A stretch of 64,000 nt of DNA from Pseudomonadales bacterium (GTDB lineage: Bacteria > Pseudomonadota > Gammaproteobacteria > Pseudomonadales > Azotimanducaceae): positions 105,911 through 169,910 of the forward strand of contig JANQPF010000027.1 of the NCBI GenBank assembly GCA_028285415.1, given 5' to 3'. The notes beneath the pieces were generated by a model, which did not search any database, was not told the DNA's origin, and saw only the letters and a list, made by a program, of their open reading frames with translations. The position numbers and the translations under genes are program-made. Positions within the stretch are counted from its first letter, which is position 1; every line of letters begins with the position of its first letter. Below, one piece after another: positions 10,601 through 18,361 of the stretch.

Positions 10601-11124
10601 ACCTGATCGCTTTCGAACGCTGCAAAACCGACATGAGGCGCAATTATTTTCGTTGCTCCCGACGCGTCTGCAACCTTCCAAACGTCGGCATCCGCGAACG
10701 TGCGTTGTGCGACAAACGCTCGCATAAGCAGGTTTTGATCGGCCACCAGGTTTACGTCCTGACGAAGGGCCATGGCCTCCAGTCGATGGCTCATGACTTG
10801 ACGGATTGCCGTCGGAAACCCTCTCGCGTGCAGTTGTGGCGGGAGCAGCAGGACCTCACCGCCGAAGTCTGCCAATGCGTTGCGGAACACCTCGCGATCC
10901 TCTCGCAGCCACTTTGAGACGGGCGGAGTTTCGAATGAATCAAGTACAAACGTAGAGATGTCGGTGACATAGCCGTTTCGTTTGCCAATTTCAGTTCCGT
11001 CAAACAGGCTGACTGGTTGGCTGCGGCCATCTGACCAATGTGCTGCACTTAGCCCCGGAGAGAGACAAACGGAAATGACGATAATCAGTAGCAGCGAATA
11101 AGACGCGGACACACTCTGTCGCAT
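7681..11124 (-). CDS. Large exported helical-repeat (TPR-like) protein, unknown function
   Basis: The 1147-residue protein starts at the ATG at 11124, preceded by AAGGGAAG. A signal peptide follows (hydrophobic LLLIIVISVCL, probable cleavage near SAAHW), so it is predicted to be periplasmic or secreted. Residues about 60-230 contain a pattern reminiscent of FlgO/CsgG-type domains (VNLVADQNLLMRAF, then DASGATKIIAPHV); this is inference. The rest is mostly helical with TPR-like repeats, clearest at about 640-760 and 910-1090. GC is visibly lower than in flanking genes (about 53% in a sampled line), suggesting separate ancestry. It is monocistronic, facing sufE and ending the flagellar side. I do not recognise a family. 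Confidence 0.7.
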   Translation of the reverse strand: MRQSVSASYSLLLIIVISVCLSPGLSAAHWSDGRSQPVSLFDGTEIGKRNGYVTDISTFVLDSFETPPVSKWLREDREVFRNALADFGGEVLLLPPQLHARGFPTAIRQVMSHRLEAMALRQDVNLVADQNLLMRAFVAQRTFADADVWKVADASGATKIIAPHVGFAAFESDQVKLAVAIVEFEKDPALGWQKSRTSEQLMLPFDWENPPDVVYTQALHQLSSWLGYQVSIPENTVSHSDRPWLPQLGADTAIMATGSAVERARYYQLLGAVTPHDSKRTREGFFAQSLQILTSFVVSEKSADSLRARAYMELGMAPYAHQLVSSSSSKTSQCYGHFLKSNLPQLEKCIEEETNSINQLLLSIELHRLAGLFDRDTRDYAAKSLGYLAGHESWIPFVSSYFRSADRWDLPDSTWIKEILDEQFPVDGLTMQNIEASAVLGNKQGSWWIDTAPFKHYRVYLQRNSKAVITNQLESRGRLDLLDLLMAHATETLLRKARRFALLQGLPEHTLEYADNLDAEISGHPAAAYVRALGHSSAVSMSNNVRTNFHTENALEYFKRVLFWEQENTSLASDARRYNLNADASDQINWDADFPLSTRDTPHSDELTLARFSLDFSYFEYVVTGRLARKESLGDLKNWFIGHPDRDAIFLNSMQKQGELQTAKVLAERVVQNAPDRFQGYEDLANVVRKTADLDAVSEIFLRYPPFQKIQSDNQIEHSNQAGAIGVDLMWSGRPDLAQKFFEISTAYRSGSAYNLIAEMRLHQMKGNLLGMISTAQNHAQRYGGAPALRDYLGLLVLIDRADDVLHVFDNIVADQSDIRAWVPAFAAQRSLGWDQQRVVGWLKREHLEAVNKPWRAKAIFYVRSLTVDRGVEDVDIEFLREQSPLQRLPAVAVDKAQAGIDKPLANPSSTDDSFVGGTPMKTFKSDAEVYAQAHQYVVQGRYEDAIAAIDDRSPIQPAPSPFLINLYAFAAHKTNQLSKLEDSLNAMSQFADRLEYKLGLALLYGFSGDTDIAVGHLQRAMSGGESTRSRYDLPYLTAQAMDMLWEETGEDVYRGMALDWAKDMQIVEYYHGWPYALAAKFCLDPDAQLQYATQALYLDPRSLWLQSVPEPILMKAKQRLGDHGPFFEAVESQKQALESQGSENPA

Positions 11125-11208
11125 GTGACTTCCCTTGTCGTTAGCGGCATTGTACAAACCGCCTTCCGTGAAGGTGTGTTGCGTTTATCATTCTGTAATT
11201 ATTGCCGG

Positions 11209-11224
11209 TGGATCGATCGATCCA
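11209..11224. repeat. Perfect 16-bp palindrome TGGATCGATCGATCCA
   Basis: This perfect inverted repeat contains GATCGATCGATC and lies in the 182-nt gap between the large exported protein gene and the DUF2802 gene. It holds three overlapping GATC sites. It could be a regulator-binding site or a methylation-sensitive element; no specific protein can be named. The rest of the gap shows nothing else I recognise. Confidence 0.4.
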
Positions 11225-11306
11225 TCACCATGTCGAAGCGTGTGTTAACAGCGGTTAAGCGCTATTTGTTGTTGAGCACCTTGAAAGGGGCCAACTACAA
11301 CATTGG

Positions 11307-11639
11307 TTATGGATTTCCTAACAGCCGCATTTCGTCCCGCGACAATCCCAACGGCACGGCAATCTCGGTGACGCTCTCACCCTTTTCCAGTCTGTTGCGA
11401 GCTTCACGCAGCACCCAACGCCGGCTCGCAACATTGGCGATTTCCTGAGAACCGCCGTCGTGAGTGAGCCGATCGACACAGCGCGCCACGTTGATGGAGG
11501 TATCCACGAACACCTCGAGCTGCTGCTGCAGCTCGGTAATGCGGCGGTGCTGTCGTGAGCTCTGCGCCAGCAGCAGCGCGTAGCCCAGCACGGTGACTCC
11601 GCCGACAAGTGCTGCCAGCGTAATTTCATATGCGCTCAT
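11307..11639 (-). CDS. DUF2802 family membrane-anchored protein of the flagellar/chemotaxis locus
   Basis: The 110-residue protein has one N-terminal membrane helix (EITLAALVGGVTVLGYALLL), then a coiled segment (RRITELQQQLEVF) and a small C-terminal domain ending SVTEIAVPLGLSRDEMRLL. This is the DUF2802 layout. DUF2802 genes commonly end the motC-motD-cheW stretch of polar flagellar clusters; the molecular role is unknown. It overlaps the preceding small gene by 14 nt and is the last gene of the flagellar supercluster. Confidence 0.75.
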   Translation of the reverse strand: MSAYEITLAALVGGVTVLGYALLLAQSSRQHRRITELQQQLEVFVDTSINVARCVDRLTHDGGSQEIANVASRRWVLREARNRLEKGESVTEIAVPLGLSRDEMRLLGNP

Positions 11640-11847
11640 CGATTCTGCCTTCCTGCTTCTGGTTTTCTTCCTGAGATTGCCTGTCGGTTGAACCTGAACC
11701 CTTGCGCTGGCCGTTAGATTCCTCGTCAGCTGCTGCGGGTGGCTTGTGAACCGGCGAGACCCCGTCGACGGTAAACTTGGTATTCGCTTTCCTTCGCGCC
11801 GGCACGTAGCTGGTTCCAGTCCTGGTAGTCACCTTGTCGATGCTCAT
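11626..11847 (-). CDS. Small hydrophilic protein of unknown function in the cheW position
   Basis: The predicted 73-residue product starts MSIDKVTTRTGTSYVP; the ATG at 11847 has GAGG 6 nt upstream. The sequence is polar and low in hydrophobics, with a Gln/Glu/Arg-rich end, so it is probably disordered. It lies between motD and the DUF2802 gene, where Pseudomonas-type clusters carry ParA-like genes and cheW. It resembles no CheW. No function is assigned. Confidence 0.5.
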   Translation of the reverse strand: MSIDKVTTRTGTSYVPARRKANTKFTVDGVSPVHKPPAAADEESNGQRKGSGSTDRQSQEENQKQEGRIDERI

Positions 11848-11914
11848 AGCCCACCTCACTCGAAGTTTCGCTACATCAATACTTCTACTACCGCGTATCT
11901 GGAGAATAGTTCAA

Positions 11915-11932
11915 TCTGGCGTTTTCGCCAGA
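11915..11932 (-). terminator. Hairpin after motD
   Basis: A perfect 7-bp stem (TCTGGCG/CGCCAGA) with a 4-nt loop begins 11 nt past the motD stop in the direction of transcription. It is not followed by a U-run, so it may be an RNA-stabilising or processing element rather than a full intrinsic terminator. A related inverted repeat lies after fliK (23543-23562). Confidence 0.4.
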
Positions 11933-11942
11933 AATCTGACGC

Positions 11943-12833
11943 TTATTGGTCTTCGAGACTTTCCAGGGGGTTGTTGCTGAAGAGCAGTCCGCCGTCCTGC
12001 TTGCGGACCTGGACCACCTCGGGATCGAGTTCCTGCCGCTGCTGCCCCCGCACCACGGCGAACGCGCCGGCGCCCGGGTCTGCGTTCAGGTTACGGCTGG
12101 CGTCCTGGCGTCGCGCGACAACGACGACGACGCGCCGGTTCGTTGCCCTGCCCTCGGGCGTTGCGTTTGTGGCAAGCGGATGATTTTCGCCGTAGCCAAC
12201 GGCGGCGATGCGCTCAGCGCGAACCCCACCCTCGACGTAGAAGCGCGCAACTGACGAAGCCCGTGCTGACGAGAGCTCCCAGTTCGACGGATAGGCGCGC
12301 GACAGTGAGGGTACGTTGTCGGTGTACCCTTCGATGGTGATCGGATTGCGGGTTCTGTTGAGAAGCTCGAGCGTACCCTCCAGGAGCGCCCGTCCGGTCG
12401 CCGACAGCTGTGTCTGGCCTGGGGCAAACAGCACGCTGGCGTCCAGGTTCAGCTCCAGCCAATCGTTGTTAGCTTCGATGGCAATTCCCTCAGCCTCAGC
12501 GAAGCCGCCCAGCAGCGACTGCGCCGCGTCGACGGGATCTTCAATGTACGTATCCCCCTCCTCTTGATCCGCATACGCCGTGCTGTTCGGCAGATCGACG
12601 ACGTGCGGAGACGCGCTCAGCGTCGGTTCGCCCACCTGTATGGGGTCCGGGCTTGCCACGTCAACATTAAATGCCGCGGACAGGGTTGCGCTCAGGACGC
12701 GGTACTTCTCGTTGTTCACGGAGGAGATGGCATACATGACGACAAAAAAGCCGAACAGGAGCGTGATGAAATCGGCGTACGAAACCATCCAGCGGTCTTC
12801 GTTGTCGTCATCCTCGACGAGACGGCGTCGCAT
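11943..12833 (-). CDS. motD: MotD, MotB-type stator subunit
   Basis: The 296-residue protein has a short cytoplasmic N-terminus and one membrane helix with the proton-carrying Asp in VSYADFITLLFGFF. A plug/linker follows, then a C-terminal OmpA-like peptidoglycan-binding domain (SNWELSSARASSVARF and ATNRRVVVVV). With MotC it forms the proton-conducting stator that drives rotation. The start lies 2 nt after motC. It follows fliA and motC, as motC-motD do in Pseudomonas, but without the intervening che genes. Confidence 0.92.
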   Translation of the reverse strand: MRRRLVEDDDNEDRWMVSYADFITLLFGFFVVMYAISSVNNEKYRVLSATLSAAFNVDVASPDPIQVGEPTLSASPHVVDLPNSTAYADQEEGDTYIEDPVDAAQSLLGGFAEAEGIAIEANNDWLELNLDASVLFAPGQTQLSATGRALLEGTLELLNRTRNPITIEGYTDNVPSLSRAYPSNWELSSARASSVARFYVEGGVRAERIAAVGYGENHPLATNATPEGRATNRRVVVVVARRQDASRNLNADPGAGAFAVVRGQQRQELDPEVVQVRKQDGGLLFSNNPLESLEDQ

Positions 12834-12835
12834 GT

Positions 12836-13582
12836 TCAGTCCTCCTGACTGATGCCGCGCAGACGCACTTCGATACTGCGGGGGTGCTCCCCTTCGGCGA
12901 TGGCAACCAGACCTTCGATGAAGAGATCATCGGCGTTGGATGCTCTGAGCACGAGGCTCCTGAGCCTGTCAGCCACCGGCAGGAACAGCAGGTTGGCAAA
13001 ACCCACGCCGTAGATCGTGGCGACGAATGCGGTAGCGATCCCCTGGCCCAGCTCGTCCGGATCCGCCAGATTGCCCATCACCTGTATGAGACCAATGACA
13101 GCGCCGAGAATGCCGATGGTCGGTGCATAACCGCCCATGCTCTTGAACACCTGTGCGGCGGCAAGATCGTAGTCGACGCGCGTACCGCTGTCGGTTTCCA
13201 GGAGTCTTCGGATCGTTACCGGCTCCACGCCATCCACGACAAGCTCGAGCCCCTTCTTGCGAAACGGGTCGTGTAACCCGTCTGCGATGTTCTCGAGCCC
13301 CAGAAGACCCTCGCGGCGTGCCATGCGGCTCCACTGCAGCATGCGCTCGATGTCTTCACCGGCGTTGTGAGTAGGTGGTAAGAACACCCACTGGCTCAAT
13401 CGTCCAGCGTGCACGAGGCGCTTGAACGGCGTCTGCAGGACCACCGCACCCAGCGTGCCGCCCAGCACGATGATCAATGCGGGCAGGTCGAGCAGTGCCT
13501 GCAGCTGCCCGCCTTCGAGGGCGTTGCCAACGACAATGGCCGCAAACGCGACGATAACGCCCAACAGGGCAAATATGTCCAT
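12836..13582 (-). CDS. motC: MotC, MotA-type stator subunit
   Basis: The 248-residue membrane protein shows the MotA/TolQ/ExbB pattern: an N-terminal helix pair, a large cytoplasmic loop (QWSRMARREGLLGLE) and the conserved Pro/Gly helix GGYAPTIGILGAVIGLI. It surrounds MotD and interacts with FliG to generate torque. The start codon overlaps the fliA stop by 1 nt, so the two are coupled. The cheY-cheZ-cheA-cheB block normally found here is absent. Confidence 0.92.
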   Translation of the reverse strand: MDIFALLGVIVAFAAIVVGNALEGGQLQALLDLPALIIVLGGTLGAVVLQTPFKRLVHAGRLSQWVFLPPTHNAGEDIERMLQWSRMARREGLLGLENIADGLHDPFRKKGLELVVDGVEPVTIRRLLETDSGTRVDYDLAAAQVFKSMGGYAPTIGILGAVIGLIQVMGNLADPDELGQGIATAFVATIYGVGFANLLFLPVADRLRSLVLRASNADDLFIEGLVAIAEGEHPRSIEVRLRGISQED

Positions 13583-14304
13583 CAGGGTTCCATCCAGCCG
13601 TCCACTTTGCCACGGACTCTGACCGTCGCCTGACTGAGAATCTGGCTGATGCGGGACTCGCTGACGCCAAGCACGGCGCCAATCTCTTTGAGGTTGAGCT
13701 CCTCATCGTAGTACAGCGCCATGACAAGACGTTCGCGCTCCGGCAACTGGCTGATGGCATCCGCAAGGCTCGTCAGCAACGCGTCCTTCTCGGTGCCGTG
13801 GTCACCGGCCTCGATGTGCGGCAGGATGCTCGGATCGTCCCCGTCGTTGACTTCTTCATAGCTGACGAGCCGGCAATTGGCCGCGTCCCGCAAGATGTCG
13901 TAATAGTCTTCCAGACTGATGTCCATTGCCTTGGCGATATCGCGATCGGACGCCACCCTGCCGGTGTCGTTTTCAATCGCCCGCATGGCTTCCGTCACCC
14001 GACGGGAGTTTCTATGCACGGAGCGCGGCGCCCAATCGCCGCGACGCATCTCGTCGAGCATCGCACCGCGTATGCGTATGCCAGCATACGTTTCGAAACT
14101 GGCACCCTTCGCAGGGTCGTACTTGGACAGTGATTCCAGGAGGCCCAGCATGCCGGCCTGCATGAGATCGTCGATCTGCACGCTGTCGGGCAGGCGCGCC
14201 AGAAGGTGATGCGCGATGCGCTTGACGAGATAGCCGTACTTCTCGACCGTCTCGTTGCGCCCCGCCGCGTCGTTATATGCTGCTACTCCAGAACTCGCCA
14301 TCAT
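13582..14304 (-). CDS. fliA: FliA, flagellar sigma-28 factor
   Basis: The 240-residue sigma factor has region 2 (LMQAGMLGLLESLSKYD, FETYAGIRIRGAMLDEMR), region 3 and region 4 (LPERERLVMALYYDEELN, GVSESRISQILSQA). It directs core polymerase to late flagellar promoters; two matching sites in this window precede flagellin and flgM. FlgM is its antagonist. It lies directly after fleN, with an 8-nt gap. Confidence 0.96.
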   Translation of the reverse strand: MMASSGVAAYNDAAGRNETVEKYGYLVKRIAHHLLARLPDSVQIDDLMQAGMLGLLESLSKYDPAKGASFETYAGIRIRGAMLDEMRRGDWAPRSVHRNSRRVTEAMRAIENDTGRVASDRDIAKAMDISLEDYYDILRDAANCRLVSYEEVNDGDDPSILPHIEAGDHGTEKDALLTSLADAISQLPERERLVMALYYDEELNLKEIGAVLGVSESRISQILSQATVRVRGKVDGWMEP

Positions 14305-14312
14305 CGTTTCGC

Positions 14313-15143
14313 TCAGTGCAGCGCGTGATCGGAAACCAACCTCTCGACGAAGAATTCAAGGTGCCCCGTTGGCGTTGTCGGGATTGGCCAGCTATCTACT
14401 TCCTGGGCAAGCTTGCGGAAAGCCTGGGCGGATTTGCTGGCCGGATACAGGTCGAGCACCGCGCGCTGCTTTTGCACCGCACGGCGGAGTTGATCGTCGT
14501 GAGGGATCGATCCCGCATGCAGGAGCGCAACATCCAGGAAACGCTCCGTCACGTTTTGCAGTTTGTTGAAAACTGCTATGCCGTCTTCTTCATCGCGCAC
14601 CATGTTCGATACTACGCGCAGTTTGTGCAGGTCGTATTGTTGATTGAGAATTTTGATGAGCGCATACGCATCGGTAATCGATGTCGGCTCGTTGCAGACG
14701 ACAACCACCACTTCCTGCGCTGCGCAAAGAAAGCTGACCACTTCGTCCGAGATGCCGGCGGCGGTGTCGATGATGAGAACGTCCATGTTGTGGGCAATCT
14801 CGCTGAACGCGTTGATGAGACCGGCATGCTCGCGCGGTCCGAGCTTCACCATCTCCTGCAGACCCGAAGCCGCTGGTACAACTTTGAGATCCATCGGTCC
14901 GTTGACCAGGACTTCCCTCATGGAGCAGTTGGCGTCGAGCACGTCTTTCAGCGTATGGCGCGGCTTCAAACCCAACAGCACGTCTACATTGGCAAGCCCG
15001 AGGTCGGCATCCAGAAGCGTCACGCGGCGCTCCATCTGCGTCAGGGCAAGACCCAGATTGACGCTGACGTTGGTTTTACCCACGCCACCTTTACCGCCGG
15101 TAATGGCGACAACCTGGATTGGCTTTGTAGAGACTTGCTCCAT
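14313..15143 (-). CDS. fleN: FleN/FlhG, MinD-like ATPase limiting flagellar number
   Basis: The 276-residue ParA/MinD-type ATPase has a deviant Walker A (TGGKGGVGKTNVSVN), switch I (LLDADLGLANVDVLLG) and Walker B (VLIIDTAAG). In polar flagellates this protein restrains FleQ and FlhF so that one or few flagella are made. No obvious long C-terminal amphipathic extension is present. A 6-bp hairpin (CTCCGG/CCGGAG, 15175-15189) lies in the 122-nt gap behind flhF. Confidence 0.94.
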   Translation of the reverse strand: MEQVSTKPIQVVAITGGKGGVGKTNVSVNLGLALTQMERRVTLLDADLGLANVDVLLGLKPRHTLKDVLDANCSMREVLVNGPMDLKVVPAASGLQEMVKLGPREHAGLINAFSEIAHNMDVLIIDTAAGISDEVVSFLCAAQEVVVVVCNEPTSITDAYALIKILNQQYDLHKLRVVSNMVRDEEDGIAVFNKLQNVTERFLDVALLHAGSIPHDDQLRRAVQKQRAVLDLYPASKSAQAFRKLAQEVDSWPIPTTPTGHLEFFVERLVSDHALH

Positions 15144-15240
15144 GTCTTACTTCTCCTGTGTGTCTCGCGGAAGCCTCCGGCTCCCGGAGCGATGAGCGAG
15201 CCAGACGGCCCACTCCCCTTTACAAACATAGTTCTGATTT

Positions 15241-16266
15241 CTAAACGGTCAATTCGATGTCGACCGTCATATCCATCCCGAACATGACCTTTGCTGCGCT
15301 TTCGGGAGTGGCCATCTCCAAACCGTGCGGCAGCTGAGGACTTGTACCAAAAAAGTAAAGCGGTAAACGCCACTGATACAACAGTTTTCCTAAGTCGTCT
15401 CCACCAATCAGCTGGTCTGCTTGAGAAAGCATGACGCCCGCCGGGCGAAGGTCTTGAACTATGCGGTGTTGCGCCAATAAATTGGCACTCGCGTGGATGG
15501 CGTTGCAGACCCAGAAGTCCTGTACGCCGGCAACGGCTTGGGCAGGGAAACGCTGGTTCAGGGCGGGGGTGTCTATCAATACCAGCGATTTGCCGAGGAG
15601 CTGCGATAGTTCCTTTTCGAGCCCTTGTGTTCTGCATTCACGCATCTGTACGTTCATCGCCTGACAGGCCAGATGCAAAGACTCCGTGCCGGCGAGCCGT
15701 TCGTTGTCCGTCGAGATCACAGCAACGTCAGCCGGGCTGTTGCCGCGTACCCATTCGGCGAGAATCTTGATGATGCTTGCCGTTTTTCCTGCGCCGGACA
15801 CGCCAATGAAGCGATAGCGTCCACGCAGCTGCGAGGCGGGTTTTCTCGCATAGTTGAGGCGCCCTAGCAGCGTGCGGCGAAAATCTTCCACGTCCGCGCA
15901 GCGCCCGATTTCCGTCTGTATGTCTTCTCCGTAGCCGAGCGCGCTGAGTTCCGCGATCAGCGGTTCCCTGCCGGGTTGTACCGCAGTGCTTTCGTGAACG
16001 ACCAGATTGGGGGTGGGTTCAGCCTCCTGCCTCAGCGCCGTTCGATCCAAGTCGGCTCGTGTTTCGCGCTCTGGTGAGATTGCGGCTGCAGCGCCCAGCG
16101 GTGGCGTCGGCAGCTCGAGACACGCATGCACGGCAACACGACGGCCAACCCGTTCCTGTCCCAGAATCATTGCATCAGGACCAAACTCGGCCCGTACGAG
16201 CGCAAGTGCCTCGCGAAGGGTGTCTGCGGTAAATGTCTGCGCTGCGCGGCTTTCTTCGACGTTCAT
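15241..16266 (-). CDS. flhF: FlhF, SRP-type GTPase placing the polar flagellum (degenerate motifs)
   Basis: The 341-residue product begins at the ATG at 16266, which has AGGAGAG upstream; the frame is open further but its extension overlaps flhA. The N-terminal 35 residues match FlhF (TADTLREALALVRAEFGPDAMIL). The P-loop GVSGAGKTAS (155-164) is intact. The Arg loop is DNER (187-190) instead of DTYR. The G3 motif is DTPA (232-235) rather than DTxG, and the G4 motif is SQAD (281-284) rather than TKxD. The linker is short. FlhF recruits the first basal-body parts to the pole; these changes suggest altered nucleotide specificity or hydrolysis. Confidence 0.88.
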   Translation of the reverse strand: MNVEESRAAQTFTADTLREALALVRAEFGPDAMILGQERVGRRVAVHACLELPTPPLGAAAAISPERETRADLDRTALRQEAEPTPNLVVHESTAVQPGREPLIAELSALGYGEDIQTEIGRCADVEDFRRTLLGRLNYARKPASQLRGRYRFIGVSGAGKTASIIKILAEWVRGNSPADVAVISTDNERLAGTESLHLACQAMNVQMRECRTQGLEKELSQLLGKSLVLIDTPALNQRFPAQAVAGVQDFWVCNAIHASANLLAQHRIVQDLRPAGVMLSQADQLIGGDDLGKLLYQWRLPLYFFGTSPQLPHGLEMATPESAAKVMFGMDMTVDIELTV

Positions 16267-16291
16267 AGGCTTTCTCTCCTGGCCGGCCGGC

Positions 16292-18361
16292 TCAGCCGGT
16301 CCTACCGATGGTCGAAACCACCGTGATCTGTTTGTTGTCGGGAATTTCTTCGTATGCAAGGACGTGCACCATCGCTTGTGCCTGCAGAATTTTCACGAAG
16401 CGGGCGAGCAGGCTGCGGATGGCGGCTGAGACCAGCAGCACCGCCGGTTTGCCCGCCAGCTCACGCTGCTCGGCGGCACTGGCGACCGACTGCTGCAAAC
16501 GTTCCGCCATGACAGGTTCGATGACGGGAACTTCGCCGCCGCCCTGCTGTTTTGCCTGCATCAAGAGCTGTTCGAGCTCGGGATCGAGGGTAATCACTTC
16601 CAGAGACTGGTCGTTGCCGTAAATGTTCTGCACGATCATGCGCGAAAGATTCGTGCGGACCAGATTGGTTTGATCGTCCAGCGTCAAAGCCCCTGCGGTC
16701 CCATCGGCGAGACATTCGGCGATCGTGCGGACGTCTTTGATCGGAATCTTCTCTCGCAGCAGGTTCTGCAGAATCTTCAGGAGCCCGGAGAGGCTGATTG
16801 CGTTCGGTACCAGCTGCTCAGCGAGCTTCGGCGACGATTCTGCCAGGAGGTCAACCAGATGCTGAACCTCGTCGTGTCCAAGCAGGTCAGCCGCATTGTC
16901 GAGCATGATCTGATTGACGTGCGTGGCAACGACGGTACTCGCGTCAACCACCGTGTAGCCGAGTGTTTGAGCGTTGTCTTTGTCCTGCTCGTCGATCCAG
17001 AATGCGGGCAGGCCGAACGCCGGATCCTGTGTTGCCAGACCGTTCAGAGGTCCGAACACCTCGCCCGGGTCAATGGCGAGGAACTTGTCGGGATACACCT
17101 CCGCCTCACCGACGCTCACCCCCATGAGGCTGAAGCGGTAGGTATTGGGCATGAGATCCAGGTTGTCCCGTATGTGAATTGTCGGCACCAGAAATCCCAG
17201 CTCCTGAGAGAGCTTCTTGCGCACGCCGCGAATGCGGTTGAGGAGCTCACCGCTCTGACTTTTGTCGACCAGCGGAATCAGCTTGTACCCTACTTCCAGA
17301 CCCAGCGGGTCTACGGGCATGACATCGTCCCAGCTGACGTCGATTCGTTCCTGAGTCGGTGGCTCCGGTTCGGCTCCGGCAGTCTCCTCGATCACTTTCG
17401 GCTGAATAGACTTCTGATGGATCAGCCAGGCGCCGATGCCGGCGGCAACGGCCAGGGTCAAAAACACCCCATGTGGCATGCCGGGCACCAGGCCCAGGGT
17501 GAGCAGGATACCGGCTGCTATGCCCAACGCCTTGGGGTCCGTGAACATCTGCTGGATGACTTGCTGGCCCATGTCCTGCTGGCTGTTGACCCGCGTGACG
17601 ATCATGGCCGCCGCGGTGGACAGGAGCAGTGAGGGAATTTGCGCGACCAGACCGTCACCTATGGTGAGGAGCGTGTAGTTTTCGAGGGCGGTAGCAAACG
17701 GCAGCCCGTGCTGGGACATGCCAATCACGAGACCACCCACGATGTTGATGATCAAGATGAGAATGCCCGCCACGGCATCGCCGCGCACGAACTTGCTGGC
17801 ACCATCCATGGCGCCGTAGAAATCCGCTTCGCTGGCGACTTCCTCGCGGCGAAGTCTGGCCTGATCCTGATCGATGATTCCTGCGTTGAGATCGGCATCG
17901 ATCGCCATCTGCTTGCCGGGCATTGCGTCCAGGGTGAATCGAGCGCTGACCTCGGATATCCGCCCGGCGCCCTTGGTCACAACGACAAAATTGATGATGA
18001 CGAGGATGATGAAGACGACCAAGCCGACAACATAGTTGCCGCCAACGAGCACGGCACCGAAGGCTTCGATGACCTGCCCCGCCGCGGCGCCGCCCTGATG
18101 ACCATCCAGCAGCACAACCCGGGTCGACGCGACGTTCAACGCCAGGCGTAGCAGCGTCGCGACGAGCAGGATGGTGGGGAACGCCGCGAAATCGAGGGGG
18201 CGCAGCACATAAACGCTGACAAGCAGAACCACTAACGCCAGCGTGATGTTGAACGTAAACGAGACGTCGAGCAGCGTCGGCGGTACGCGGATTGTCATCA
18301 GCGCAAGCAGGAGCAGCAGCAGCGCCGGGATGGCGAGAGTACCCAGCTTGAATCCCCGCAT
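16292..18361 (-). CDS. flhA: FlhA, flagellar type III export gate protein
   Basis: The 689-residue protein has about eight N-terminal membrane helices. The FHIPEP-family signature region includes FPTILLVATLLRLALNVAST and the cytoplasmic loop with ARFTLDAMPGKQMAIDADLN. The C-terminal cytoplasmic domain (from about residue 330) docks chaperone-substrate complexes. It forms the nonameric export gate with FlhB, FliP, FliQ and FliR. Its start is adjacent to the flhB stop (1-nt overlap). Confidence 0.97.
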   Translation of the reverse strand: MRGFKLGTLAIPALLLLLLALMTIRVPPTLLDVSFTFNITLALVVLLVSVYVLRPLDFAAFPTILLVATLLRLALNVASTRVVLLDGHQGGAAAGQVIEAFGAVLVGGNYVVGLVVFIILVIINFVVVTKGAGRISEVSARFTLDAMPGKQMAIDADLNAGIIDQDQARLRREEVASEADFYGAMDGASKFVRGDAVAGILILIINIVGGLVIGMSQHGLPFATALENYTLLTIGDGLVAQIPSLLLSTAAAMIVTRVNSQQDMGQQVIQQMFTDPKALGIAAGILLTLGLVPGMPHGVFLTLAVAAGIGAWLIHQKSIQPKVIEETAGAEPEPPTQERIDVSWDDVMPVDPLGLEVGYKLIPLVDKSQSGELLNRIRGVRKKLSQELGFLVPTIHIRDNLDLMPNTYRFSLMGVSVGEAEVYPDKFLAIDPGEVFGPLNGLATQDPAFGLPAFWIDEQDKDNAQTLGYTVVDASTVVATHVNQIMLDNAADLLGHDEVQHLVDLLAESSPKLAEQLVPNAISLSGLLKILQNLLREKIPIKDVRTIAECLADGTAGALTLDDQTNLVRTNLSRMIVQNIYGNDQSLEVITLDPELEQLLMQAKQQGGGEVPVIEPVMAERLQQSVASAAEQRELAGKPAVLLVSAAIRSLLARFVKILQAQAMVHVLAYEEIPDNKQITVVSTIGRTG

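Noticed and set aside
14277..15287. 336-codon open frame on the plus strand
   Set aside because: It is antisense to fleN, whose motifs are unmistakable; no independent support.
16670..17632. 320-codon open frame on the plus strand
   Set aside because: It is antisense to flhA and His/Gln/Arg-rich, as expected for a shadow frame.
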